Made by a program: the position numbers and the translations under genes. Shown here in pieces: positions 33,919 through 45,837 of a DNA stretch of 64,000 bases. Every line of letters begins with the position of its first letter. The stretch's first letter is position 1. The stretch comes from Amphibalanus amphitrite (taxonomy: Eukaryota > Arthropoda > Thecostraca > Balanomorpha > Balanidae). Below the pieces are notes generated by a model. That model searched no databases. It was not told the DNA's origin and saw only the letters and a program-made list of their open reading frames with translations. Location: assembly GCF_019059575.1 (NCBI RefSeq), contig NW_024883046.1, forward strand, positions 62,001-126,000, read 5' to 3'.

Positions 33919-35997
33919 CAGAACAAACGAAAAGGAGAAAGCAATATATGAGATGTTGCATCAACGTAGGTTTATGAACCGATAGAAAAAGGTTACAAAA
34001 CTGAAAGTGCATTTCTGCTTGAGATATCGAATGTGTTGTTAGATGTAAAAGCTATTACCTATGTAACCAATCTCAATGTGCATATTTTGCTACAGCAGAT
34101 AATGTCGTACGCAGTCTAATTTTCAGTGGTTGATTTTATCCGTAAAACGTGCAATCTAAATCCACGTGAAAGACGTTACACCTTCCCTGATCCGGGACCC
34201 CACCAACTCCATCTAACACTTCTCCCCTATGAGCGCTGTTTCTCGAATCATGACGCACCACCTGGCGCCCCGCACCACCGCGCCGCCCCCGCCGCGCCGC
34301 GGGGCGCCGCCCGCGTCCGCAGTCGCGAGGTTCCGGGTCGTTCCCCAGATTTGCCCTCGGGCGGTGCCTGCACGCAGCTCCGGCAGTCACTGGGGAGGGG
34401 AGCGGAGGGAGGGTGTGGTCCGCTCGACGTGCGCTAAGCAGCGCCGGCGCCGGCCCGCGGCTGCCACGCCCTCTGCACGGCGTGCAGTAAGACCCGGGAT
34501 TCGGGACCGGGTCCAAGGTGGATTGTGGGTGGGGACCGGGGAAGGTTGAGTGACGAGGGAGGTGACGCTGACGGGTTAGGGGTGGGTGCACAATGCGGAT
34601 GTGCGCGTGTGTCATAGACATTTATGTTTTTTTATATCCAGGACCCTCTTGACCACTTCCCTGATGATATGCGCCGGTGTATCAGCCTGGGCCCCGGGCT
34701 AGATTAATGTCAGTAACAAGGATAGAAGTGGGGGACCGAAAAGCTCACTTCGAATCAACTTTTAGGCGGTGGCCGTTAGCGCAACTCGGTGGCCACTGCC
34801 AGTCTCTCAGGCAGTGGCCACCGCTTAGTCTCGGCGCTTAGTCTCAGCAAAGCGCCATCGGGTAGTCATTCCCTCCCAGTGTCTCCCCCATCCCCCACCC
34901 CCACCCCTTACCAAAATTCCATTTTTTATCATCATATGACCCAGAGATGATCAGTTTGAACGGAAGGGTCTCAAACAAAAAATGTCATGGCAGGATCCCT
35001 TCAGTCTCACGCGTTCATGATAAGGTTATGTAACAAAAAAAAAAAAAAAAATACCGAGTAGTACTCCTTGGAGCGTAAAAAGGCGTGGCCTCAGCGCTGT
35101 GGTTTTTGTGCTGTCGGAAGAGGGTCATTTGGTATTCACGGAAGGCATCAGGGTCGTGAGCGATGTGGTCCAATGACTCAAAACACTTAATTCGGGGCCT
35201 AATGTGTTCGCGCTACTTGAGCTCCTAAACGGCGTGTATAATGCATTTGGGCTAACCACATGTGTAAGGGCTGGTGACAGATGATCTCTCACAGCTTGAC
35301 AGCAAGGAATAAGGATGCTGCAAAATCACATAAAGCTGACTTTGTAGTTAGAGGATAGTTTGTAGGTATGCTATCAAGCACGCTGCACATACATAGGAAC
35401 AAAAGCTAGGCGATAAACGTATGCGAAAGATTGCCCACTTTATGGTGTTGCATGGCTAGCCTTATAAAATATTTTCATCTACATATATAGGTGCAGTCTC
35501 TTGTTAGTGCAGATATATCGGTTTCGCCGTTCTCAGAATATTACACAAAACAGTTTCTGCCATGAACACAACCTTGAACTGTCAGGTGTCTGAATAATGC
35601 ATATGCTTCACTGATTGTAAGACACGCAATCGGGTTGCAAGGCAATAACGTGGTTTTATGCTATGATTTTCTGCTCAGCAGCTGATTGACTCATCCGGCA
35701 GGTAAAATGAGAGCATACTAAACACGGTACTTGGGCGGTAGACGGGTTCCGTCTTTCCTGGTTTTTGCTTTGTTATACCTCGCAGCGAGTGAAGACGTGA
35801 TTCAAAGTACTTTATTGAGGTTGCAGCCAGCTCTGCTTCCATGCTACCATGATTTTAAAGTAAAACACTCATGCAAGCTTTCATGCAAGCCAGCAGAGCG
35901 TGCGAGGTCACGGAAATGCATCAGACAATCAACAATAAAATGTCGGGCCTCGTTCCGATTTTTGCAGGTATATTCGCTTCATGGCCCTTTCATAAAT
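33919..35997. other. Intergenic with a CpG-rich block at 34230-34500
   Basis: The block 34230-34500 is strikingly GC- and CpG-rich within AT-rich surroundings and might be a promoter or first-exon region. I see no TATA box, splice structure or conserved protein there. A perfect 13-bp hairpin (GGTGGCCACTGCC and inverse) lies at 34788-34822, and a poly(A) run at about 35034-35050. Confidence 0.4.
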
Positions 35998-36000
35998 TAA

Positions 36001-38055
36001 GGCTGGGGGGATCCAGAGCGTCGTAAGCCTCGTCGCAGCTGCGACGTGTCGCAAGTTGTGTAGTAAGTCGTTTTTGGAGGGATCAATTGATGAGTAGCGT
36101 TACTTAAGAAGTAAAGTCTATCGCAAAGTGCCTGATTTGCGACACAACTTACGAATTTGAAATAGCAGTCGTAAGTTGTGTCGGAAGTTGATATGGCCTT
36201 GAGGGAGAGGTCACAGGTCACAGGTCATTGGGGTCATGGTCATGAAATTTGCATGGTACGTGGAAAATTGTTGAAACTTGAGATCCTGAAAATTTCGTTG
36301 CAATCCGTTGCCGCTAACGCGAGTTATAAAGCAAAAACCAACGGTTCGTCTATGAGGCCTCAATCCGCGCCAGCGAGAGTGTTGAACATGGTGCATAATA
36401 TGTTATATTCACATTTATTGGGGTATTCAGGGATATATAGTAGCCTAACACCATTCCAGCAACTACTGGCGAATCCAGAAAGGCGGTCTTGGACGTTGCG
36501 AGGGGCATCCCCCAAAAGATTCTCCAAATTCTAAAAACGATGTGTCCCAGATGACCCCCATGACCTCGAATTGATCTCTGTGATGACCCCAAGTTGACCT
36601 CTGTGACCTGACGTGTCCCAGATGACCTCCAATTGAGCTTTGTGATGACCCCAAGTTGACCTCTGTAACCTGACGTGTCCCAGATGACCTCCGTGACCTC
36701 CAATAGAGCTCTGTGATGACCCCAAGTTGACCTCTGTGACCTGACGTGTCCCTTGATGACCCCCATGACCTCCAATATAGCTCTGTGATGACCCCAAGTT
36801 GACCTCTGTTACCTGAAGTGTCCCAGATGACCTCCGTGACCTCCAATTGAGCTCTCTGATGACTCCAAGCTGACCTCTGTCACCTGATGTGTCCCAGATG
36901 ACCTCCAGTTGAGCTCTGTGATGACCCCAAGTTGACCTCTGTAGCCTGACGTGTCACAGATGACCTGCGTGATCTCAAATAGAGCTCTGTGGTGACCCCA
37001 AGTTGACCTCTGTGACCTGACGTGTCCCAGATGACCTCCAATTGAGCTCTGTGATGACCCCAAGTTGACCTCTGTAACCTGACGTGTCCCAGATGACCTC
37101 CGTGACCTCCAATGGAGCTCTGTGATGACCTCAAGTTGACCTCTGTGACCTGACGTGTCCCATATGACCTCTGTAACCTCTAAGTGACCCCTCTGATGAC
37201 TCCAAGCTGACCTATCTGACCTGATGTGCCCCAGATAACCGCCATGACCTTCAATTGAGCTCTGTGATGACCCCAAGTTGACCTCTGTGACTTGACGTGT
37301 CCCAGATGACCTCCGTGACCTCCAATTGAGCTCTTTGATGACCTCAAGCTGACCTCTGTGACCTGGCGTGTCCCAGATGACCCCCAATTGAGCTCTGTGA
37401 TGACCCCGAGTTGACCTCTGTAACCTGACGTGCCCTCAAGCTGCCTTCTGTGACCTGACGTGTCTCAGATTACTTCCGTGGTCTCCAATTGAGCTCTGTG
37501 ATGACCCCAAGTTGACCTCCGTGACCTGAAGTGTCCCAGATGACCTCTGTAACTTCCAATTGTGACCTCAATCTCCAACTCTACTAACTCTCTGTGACCT
37601 CATACTCTCTTAACTCATTTCTTCTAGAGATCGCTTCTAGATGCCCTATAGCGCCACGAATCTCCTGTGATCGATCCCAAAATTCATGGCAACTCACGTG
37701 AGCGTTAGCAACCACAAGTCACCCAGTTGAGACAAAACTTCAGAATCAGAGAACATGCTTGAACTGGCTGTCTCATAAGCTCGCAAACCAGAAGGGTGAA
37801 TGTTCCTTCATGCTTGATAGAGTTTTCGACCTTACTGACGCTTACTACGGGATCAGCTGATCGTGTAGCCTTTTAAATTCTCGAGTAAAGCGGGTATTTA
37901 AACCTTGTCGCAGCTACGTTCTGTCGTATCCTCCGACAAACCCCTCTTTCCTCAACATCCCTCCTTTTTCGCTACGACACAACTTGCGACGGGACATGTG
38001 TCGTAACTTGCGACGTGTCGTAGATGGACTTGCGACGCCCTGGATCCCCCCGGCC
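36001..38055. mobile_element. Harbinger-like non-autonomous element with TAA duplication
   Basis: The ends GGCTGGGGGGATCCAGAGCG and its near-inverse (CGCCCTGGATCCCCCCGGCC) are flanked by TAA on both sides (35998-36000, 38056-38058). A 3-bp TWA duplication with GG-starting ends fits PIF/Harbinger. Subterminal stretches CGTCGCAAG/ACACAACTTGCGACG recur in inverse orientation. The interior holds a DR1-type AGGTCA triplet near 36209 and the minisatellite at 36541-37560. No transposase is visible. Confidence 0.7.
36541..37560. repeat. TGACCT minisatellite, units of about 59 and 71 bp
   Basis: About 15 tandem units of the type GTCCCAGATGACCTCC, (GTGACCTCC), AATTGAGCTCTGTGATGACC, CCAAGTTGACCTCTGTGACC, TGAC. 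Long and short units differ by an internal GTGACCTCC-type segment. Each unit has three to five TGACCT half-sites. The long minus-strand frames are translations of this repeat. Confidence 0.9.
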
Positions 38056-38215
38056 TAAAAGTTACGTAACTGCTAACGCTTATGCAACTTTTACATCTTA
38101 CGTAATAAATTGCAAGGTAATACAAGAACACCTACACTATCGAGCATGCAAGATAACGACAGATAGTTTCCAATACCCACCATAAGAAGCAAACAAACTT
38201 ATTAACCCGCGAGTT

Positions 38216-39125
38216 GCTGGGGGGGGGGGGCGTTAAACGCCCCCACTTTTTTCGCCGGGCCATAGCATAAAAACGGCGCGCCACAGGCGCGCCAAATTTT
38301 GGTTACCTGTAGGAAATTGATTGCAGTTTATTGTGACAAAGTTTCAAAAAAATCGGTCGGAAATTTTTGAGATATCGAGGTTTTAGTGACGTCATGATTT
38401 CCGAGTTTTCGACAAAAACGGCATATGTTCAAAAAATCATAAAATCACAGAATAGACATACAGACATGCCGTAAACGCCATTAGACTGCCAATACAATGA
38501 ACAATCAAATGGCCATCTTCGATTATTGATTATCGTTCCACATTTTCCAAAATCTTGAACTGAATCTTGGCAATTTCTCGTGACTATACTTCACAACCAT
38601 GATACATGCATTTCTTAAATTGAACTTTTTGAGCGAAATACGTACACATATGATAAAATGAATGTCACCATCGTGTTCTACGCCCCAAATTACCCATAAA
38701 ACATGTGTCACAGGCTGCAAATATCAGTTTTGATTTTCGGGGATGTGTGCCTACCCGGTTGACCTGACCTTGACCCTGGCCTATGCTTGACTGACCTCTA
38801 CATGGAGCTGACACTCTTGTAGGCCTTATATGATGGATTAGTGCACCGTTTTGACAGAGTTTATGACGAGAGGCGCCCATTGCGAAGTCCTGAAGTCCAT
38901 GCTACTGTCAGCCCGATTTCAGGTGTTTGACCTGACCTTGACCCGACCTGTGACCTCAAAATTCAACTTAAAAGTATTCATCTGAAGCGTCTCGTCGCGT
39001 TCTTTCGTTTGCCGCCTCGTGCGTTTCGCTGCGCCTATTGGTTCTCGAGTAATCGGCTGGGGGCGTTTAACGCCCCCCCCCCCCCAGCAAACGGTGGGTG
39101 GCGAAATACCCCAGCAACTGCCGGG
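38216..39125. mobile_element. TTAA-type G-capped element, family H
   Basis: TTAA on both sides (38212-38215, 39126-39129). Ends CCCGCGAGTTGCTGGGG and CCCCAGCAACTGCCGGG. Terminal hairpins GGGGCGTTAAACGCCCC at both ends. It is non-coding, with TGACCT words in the right half. The right TTAA is shared with the next element. Confidence 0.8.
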
Positions 39126-39129
39126 TTAA

Positions 39130-39616
39130 AGGAACCCTCCCACCTTCAAAAAAGTTAATGAATTGGCATGAAAGTGATGTCCCTTGGTTCAGAAAGAGCG
39201 AAAACGAATATCTACCAAATTTCCCCGAAAAATATTCACTGGTTTCAAGATATTAGGCTTTTACTTTTGTTTACTTTTGGGATCTCCCCTGTTACTAGCG
39301 ACTTTATTTGGAAGCAATAATTTGGCAGCCTTAAAGTGCGGCAGACGTTGCGCGCAAAGCAGCGTATACCACCACGTGTTAACGATGGTTTTAGTCTAAG
39401 ATTTAAAAATCGTTAGATCTCCGCTGACGTCACAAATTCTAAGGGGGCATTCCAATGTATTAGCCCCTTAGAATCCGAAAACTGCAAGTTTGAAATTTCA
39501 TATCTTCGAATTAAAGCATTTTTCGATGTTGTGAGTGCCCAAACCGGTATTTGCAGGCCATGGCCACCAATTTGGCTATCTCAACTCAAAACTAATGTTA
39601 ATGTGGGAGTGTCCCT
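39130..39616. mobile_element. TTAA-flanked MITE related to 16486-16982
   Basis: The ends AGGAACCCTCCCACCTT and TGTGGGAGTGTCCCT lie between TTAA at 39126-39129 and 39617-39620. The body shares TTCACT..., GACGTCAC and GGTATTTGCAGGCC-type words, but it is diverged from the intronic copy. Confidence 0.7.
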
Positions 39617-39620
39617 TTAA

Positions 39621-42361
39621 ACAGAATATGCAGTTCAACAACCTCAACAATCGTTCGGCTGCTCAATCTTTACCAGCTTGTAAATTGTATTCGAGTGTAT
39701 TATACATTTAAGAGTGATCCACATTCCAATTGCGTGACAATTACTGCTCAGAAACCTTCAACTTTCTTGGCTCTTGCTAGCAAAATACTCCCCCCCCCCT
39801 CCCCCTCTAACACACACACAGATAAAAAAGCGATCTCGCTCGACGGTTCGGCGCCCACCGGAAGTTCGGCGATCTCCGCTCAGTTTTGGGCGTCACCGTC
39901 CGGCACCATGGGTGTCACGTGCGGCCTTCGGCCGGCTACTGACCGGTCGTTGTGACGTTCCGCGCCGTGACGCAGTCACGGTCGGCCCGTGACGTGGCAC
40001 CCAAGTCGTGATCATGCTGACCAGACGGTCTGCTGTGCCGGGTTCCCAGAAATGTGAGTGGCGTGAGACGCTGCGCGAATGGATGAAGTTACAGCGTGGG
40101 GATCGTGATATAAACGAGCGTCAGTCAGGACTCGGCTCCTTGGAAAGTGGCTGATAATTCCACGCAAACGGTGACAACTAAATGCAGGTGGAATGTAGTG
40201 GTTAGGTATTCGAAATTGATCGTTGCCAGTTTGCATAGAATTCAATCGGAATGCAAATGCGATCGATACAGTCTTCTGTTCTTCGGCTACGGGGTCTTCT
40301 GAACAATAAGTTACCCACGACTAATTAGTCCAACAACCTCAATAGCTCACCGTCGACCAGCCTGAATAATTACCGTAAACTGTTGTTGTGTCCGCCTGTA
40401 ACGGCCGATTGCGCTACGCTCCATTGCCCGTGACGTCACAGACCAGGATCCGTGACGTCACCGGGGGCTGGGCCGGGCCGCCGGCTACGGAAGGGACCAC
40501 GCCCGCCCGCCTCCCACTGCACGGCAGGCCGGTGGCGGAGGTCAGGGCGGGCCACGACCTCGGCACCGCAGCGCAGCCGGCCCTGTCAGCCGGTAAAATG
40601 GAGCTCTAGCCGATCACAAGAGCGTCACGGGGGGCGGGCCAACGCAGAAGGTCCGGCGATGAATCGGCCGTAAACCGTCGGGCGCATAGGGCGGTCACGC
40701 TTCGGGGCCCGACAAGCCGCGATGAGCAGTCCAGATACTGCCTGAAGGACGGAATGCGAAATGGAGGCAGGCACAGACGCCCGAATGGGTCTGCGGTTCC
40801 ATGGTGACGGCGATACGGGAGCTGTAACCGCCGTGATTACGAGCCTGGCAGCCAGTACCGGGACGGATTATGAGCTTTATACACGGTATGGTTCGCTGAG
40901 AGAGCATATAGAGATGTGTATCACCTGTATTAAGTGAGAAGGTATGCGGCTGTTAGCGATAATGAGTTGACACGGACCTTGGCCCTCGCATCCTTCTCAC
41001 GTTGATGTCATGATGATCACGAATCTGAGTCATGAACCTCTCGTTTATCTCGCTTCTTATAGTGAGCACGCATGGGATCTAAAAACTCGGCGTTACGTCG
41101 CATGCATTTGGTTCGATTCGTAGGGGTGAAATTTATTTTATGAAGACTTTTTTTTAATAATTTATACCACGATATATGTATATAACCAATTTCGATAGGA
41201 AATATCTTGCAGCAATGACCAGTGTCTAAGGTTACGAAGAAAACGTGAAAGAGGTATCATAACGTTGTACACTTTTGTAGAAATTGGTGGGTCTGAAGTT
41301 TTCAGCTAGTTTTCTGATGTTGATTTGAAAATTTCATCACTATGCTTGGGACATGAGGCGGAACAATTAAATTGCTCGTGATCAGTTAAATCAAGTTTAG
41401 TCGTTTTTTGTTGCGCTAGACAGAAGTAAAATGTTAGCAATAGCATTGAAGCTCAAACACAAGGCTTTACGAAAAGCCCCAGCTGAACTGGTTCTATAGG
41501 TATTCATAATTTATTCTTCAGAACTTTTAGAAAATTAGAAGGTTCTTCTAAAAATTCTACAAGAGCTCTGAAGGTTCTTGAGTCATCTTCTCATCTGCCC
41601 AAAATACTTTAGGTCTAATAAATCTCTAGCGTCTGTCAACAAAAGCTCACGCAGTCTCTGATGGCGTAGGACTGTACAGTGTACCCTACACCAGCCAGTC
41701 CATCTGACAAGACACTGGTTTCTTCTCGCAGCTTCTCAACCATCAAATATCAAAGTCACCGTCGGCGGCCGGTACAGGGTGGGGATTCCAGAACATGATT
41801 CGCTGTCTGAAGGCGGAACCACGCCTGCCGAGCTCCCCCCCCCCCTCCCCCCCCCCCCCCGCGCGGTCATGGCACCCACACCGTCATCGCGCTGGAGTCA
41901 TCCGTCAGCGCCGATGGCGTCATCGGCCCGCAGATGGAGCCGGTGTCCGGGTTTTGTTGTTTAATGATCCAATTAACGATGGCGCGCTGATCGGCGGCGC
42001 TGAGACGCCAGTTGGAGGAGACGACGGGAGGTCCTCTGTTGGTTCAAGGAGAACCCAGGAGGTCCAAAGCTGTTTTGACGAAAAAATCCGGGGAATCCCC
42101 ATTAGTTTATATTATAAAAAATCAGTGACTACAAAAATACAAATTGTATATCAAATACACGAGATACTTCTACCAAGCTGAAACCACATTGGTAATGGTC
42201 AGTAATGAATATTTCAAGCTTACATCTGGCCTTTTATTGTTAACGTATCCTAGTTTGCGTCGTAAATAATAGCTCAGTTTGTATATTTGGGTGAGGATCA
42301 ATTATTTATTAGAACTATTACCGAAAACTAACTAGCTACCTGACCTAGAGGCTCGAGTGAC
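39621..42361. other. Intergenic with GC-rich block and paired CRE sites
   Basis: The block 39830-40900 is GC- and CpG-rich, with several GTGACG words and two perfect TGACGTCA sites at 40431-40438 and 40453-40460. Short frames here are unrecognised. A C-run lies at 41828-41862. The stretch 40900-41700 is AT-rich and featureless. Confidence 0.4.
40431..40460. promoter_or_regulatory. Two CRE-type TGACGTCA palindromes 22 bp apart
   Basis: Perfect 8-bp CRE sequences start at 40431 and 40453, about two helical turns apart, in a CpG-rich stretch. No transcript start or gene is visible next to them, so function is uncertain. Confidence 0.4.
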
Positions 42362-42365
42362 TTAA

Positions 42366-43251
42366 CCCTCGCCGGCACAGGCCATTTTGAGTCCTTCGAC
42401 GGCATAAGGGCGGCGTTGGTACGACCTCCCCCCCTCGCGTTTGGCCCCTGATGGAGCTAGAGCTTCGCGTAAAAAAACCAACGTGTTGCCCGTCACGAGA
42501 GGAAGCCAATGATACCCAATTTTAAGGTCCTAGGTCATCGGGTGACCTTCCAGGTCAGGTCAATGACACAAAAATCGGGAATATCGGAACCTGTTAGAAA
42601 GTCGTAAAGTGTGGCTGCTATGGGGTTTTCCGGGGTGCTGATCACGAATATCGTGTTAGTTTTGATCAGAGATGATGTCTTTAAGCATTTAGACCAGATC
42701 GGGTCAGGTCAGGTAAGGTCAACCGGTAGGGGTCGTGACGGGTATTCGTAATACGTGTCAACCGCCTCTGACAGCTTCGTAACATGTTACGAAGGCACCA
42801 AAACTACTTCGGAAATGTTCAAATGGTTGCTAAATTCGAAATCAGCTCCAAAAACTAGTCTAGAAACATGTAAAACTCGAAAAAGTGAACCGAGGTCACC
42901 AAAGGTCACTGACCTGACCTGATCTTCAGGTGACCTTGACACCCACCCTAATGCATGGCAGCAACATCCAATCACATGTTTGAACGTTTGAAACCACGAA
43001 AAGCTTTCAAAACGCGCGGCTAATGCGAACCGACATACGCCGAATCGCGATTCCGGCCAAACATGGTCTCGGAAAAGAGGTCACAGGGCAAAGGTCAATT
43101 GGGTCAGGGTCATGAAATTTTTAGGATAGGTGTGAAATCAAAAATTGCGAAGGTACTAAAAGTTTCGTCGCGATCGGTCGCTTTTTACGCGAGTTATTTG
43201 CGAAAAACCTTAGGGGGGTTGCATCACCCCCCCCCCCTGTGCCGGTGATGG
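42366..43251. mobile_element. TTAA-type G-capped element, family D copy 2
   Basis: Left flank TTAA and end CCCTCGCCGGCACAG; the right end CTGTGCCGGTGATGG is followed by TTAG. The right half is the inverse of 24950-25440. Contains TGACCT words, a C-run near the right end, and TAACATGTTACGAAG shared with the other copy. Confidence 0.75.
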
Positions 43252-43307
43252 TTAGACTATTTTTTACAATATGTGCAGAATTGATGCTTGATGGGATACG
43301 CTAAAAC

Positions 43308-45829
43308 CACGGGCGTAGGAACGTCATGAAAAGTGGGTGGGCCACCCTGTCAAGGGGCCTCCTTTTCCAGGGACCTCCTATTGTCAGGGGCCTCCAACTT
43401 TTGCCTCGTCCTGCTGGCTGCTTTCAAGTATGACCTCCAAATTTGGCACGCAGACGCCCATCTTTCGTACGGAGGAGCCGCTGTGGTTCTTAGAGACGGC
43501 ATGGTGCTCCCAGACGCAGATGGGGCTCTCGGAGTCGACAGTGTGGGACCTTCAGTCGCTGATGGGTGCCCGCCAGATGTGGACCCTCGGAGACGCCAGT
43601 ATGGGGCCCCCAGAGATGCCGGTATGTGGCCCTTAGAGACACCGGTGTGGAACCCTCAGATACTTCAGTATATGAAGCCCTTACAATTGCTGGTGTTGAG
43701 CTATGAATGCGCTGGTTTAAATCCCTCAGAGGCCGGTACATGGACATTAGAGCTCAGTGAGAGCTTGTGTGGTGCCTTCAGTGGCCTTGTGGAGCCGTTA
43801 GACATCAACATGGTGCTCTCAGGAGCCGGTGAGTCCTCAGAGTCACCGGTGCAGTGTGGGGCCTTCAGAGCTCCGAGATACTGGTGTGGGGCCCTCAGAG
43901 GTGTCGGTGTGGGTCCTTCAGATGTACCTTTAGAGCCTTGAGATGCCCAGGTGTGGTGGCCCACAGAGGCGCCGGTGTGGGGCCCCCAGAGCCACCGATA
44001 TAGGGCCCTAAGAGACACTAGTATGACCCTCAAAGGCGCCGCTGTGTGGCGCTCATAAACACTGGTGTGGAGCCGTTAGAGGCCGGAAAGGGCCCTTAGA
44101 TGCCTACAAGGAGCCTTCAGAAGCCGGCGTGGCACCCTTATGGGGATAAGCGTATCTACTTAGGAGCCCTTGAGGTGCTCTCATGAGCTCTGTGGGGCCC
44201 TACCGAGCCGAAATATGGCCACGGCCAGTTGCCGCCGCATGGCTCTTCGGACTACATTCTCAGGGGCCTCGTCTGCCTAGTTTGAATAGAAGGGCCTCTC
44301 AGACCATCAGTCTCATGGGCCTCCTCTGGCTAGTATAAATAGAAGGGCCTGTTAGACCATCAATCCTAGGGGCCACCTCGTTAGTATTAATAGAAGAGCC
44401 TCTCAGACCATTAATCTCAGGGGGGCTCCTGTGGACAGTACAATAAAATAAAAGGGCCTCTCAGCAGGCGCGGATACAAGGGGGGGGCCATGGGGGCCAT
44501 GGCCCCCCCCCCTTGGCCGATTTTTTTCAAAAATAAAATAAAAAGTTAAAAAGTTAAAAGGCTGAAAAGGGGGCCTCCTGAAAATAAAGTGGCCGAAATC
44601 CGATGAGTTTTTTTTTTAACCTACCCACTTAGTTATTTCTTAGAAGACTAGCTGAGAAGACTTCTTTGTTAGAAGATTGGTAAAGCTTTTCATAACTTGG
44701 AGGTCTCTTATACTCACAGAGATGACCACTTTTACAGGGCCTCCTAACCTGCACAGAGGGCCTCCAAGCCTGCACAGATGTTGAGATGTTGCCTGAACAG
44801 CTAGATAAGCTCAATAGACGCAGTTTTTTTTTTGGGGGGGGGGCCCAACAAGTGGGAAGATGGGGCCTCCAACAGGTGGGATTATGGGGGGGGCCTCCTG
44901 GTTTCTAATGGCCCCTCCCTTGGAGATTTTCTGGATCCGCCCCTGCCTCTCAGACCATCAGTCTCGGGGGCCTCCCTAGAAAAGTGTAAATGTGGATAGA
45001 GGGCCCCTTCAGATTCATTAGGAGTGGACCTCTCTGACTATCAGTCTCAGGGGCCTCTTGTGACCAGTATGAATATAAGAGCCTCTCAGACCATCGGTCT
45101 CAGGGGCCTCTTCTGACTAGTGTGGATAGAGGGCCCTCCCAGACCACCGGTTTCAGGGGCCTCCAGTGGCCAGTTATATGAACAGAAGGGCCTCACAGCC
45201 ATCAGCCTCGGGGGCCTCTTCTGACTGGTGTGAATATAAAGGGCTCTCATACCATCAGTCTCAGGGGCCTCCGCTGCCTAGTGTGAATATAAGGGCTTCC
45301 CAGGCCATCAGTCTCAGGGGACTCTTCTGACTATTGAGGATACAGGGGCCTCCTCTGACTAGTGAGAGTAGGGGGCCTCGGCTAGACCGCCAGTGTCAGG
45401 GGCCTATTCTGACTAGTGTGGATGGAGGCGCCTCCCAGACCACCAGTCTCAGACCTCTGACTAGTGTGGATAGAGGGGCCTCCCAGACCGCCAGTGTCAG
45501 GGGCCTCCCCAGACCAGTGTGGATATTGGGGCCTCCTCAGATCCACTAGGGCCTCTCAGGCCATCAGTCTCAGGGGCTTCGACTGACAAGTATGAACAGA
45601 GGGCCTCCTTGGATCCATCACGGCCCCTTGGAGTCCGTGCGTGGGGATTCGTGGAACTTATTTTTACCAAGTTTGTTTATTCTGGAAGGTGACGACGTCC
45701 TCTCAAATCGAGACGAGGGGCCTCGAGTAAAAAGTGGGTGGGCCAAAACACATGGTTGCCCCCCCCCCCCCCACCTCGAAAAGTAGGTGGGCACTTGCCC
45801 ACCTGGCCCCCCTTGTTCCTACGCCTATG
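43308..45829. mobile_element. hAT-type non-autonomous element, 2.5 kb, filled with GGCCTC repeats
   Basis: An exact 8-bp duplication GCTAAAAC (43300-43307, 45830-45837) flanks ends CACGGGCGTAGGAAC and GTTCCTACGCCTATG. The inside holds degenerate tandem repeats: roughly 30-bp units with CCTCAGAGGCGCCGGTGTGG at about 43440-44200, then roughly 60-70-bp units with GACCATCAGTCTCAGGGGCC at about 44240-45650. It has no transposase. The open frames (for example 43333-43941) are repeat translations. Confidence 0.85.
44465..44945. mobile_element. hAT-type element nested in the 2.5-kb hAT
   Basis: Exact 8-bp duplication CCTCTCAG (44457-44464, 44946-44953). The ends CAGGCGCGGATAC and GGATCCGCCCCTG are inverse with mismatches. 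It is 481 bp, non-coding, with a GGCCATGG-centred G/C palindrome. It lies inside a tandem unit of the host and is younger than it. Confidence 0.85.
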
Positions 45830-45837
45830 GCTAAAAC

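Noticed and set aside
34126-34621. Arg/Pro/Ala-rich frames on both strands
   Set aside because: Composition effect of a GC-rich block. Several overlapping frames are open and none resembles a protein family.
36350-37387. Minus-strand frames of up to 192 aa with GHRGQLGVITEL-type repeats
   Set aside because: The minisatellite unit is open in several frames. No signal peptide, start context or conserved domain; explained by the TGACCT repeat.
41105-41125. tRNA B-box-like GGTTCGATTCG
   Set aside because: No matching A box, acceptor stem or T-run terminator around it.
43333-43941. 202-aa open frame
   Set aside because: It lies wholly in the degenerate tandem repeats of a hAT-type element, with overlapping frames open for the same reason.
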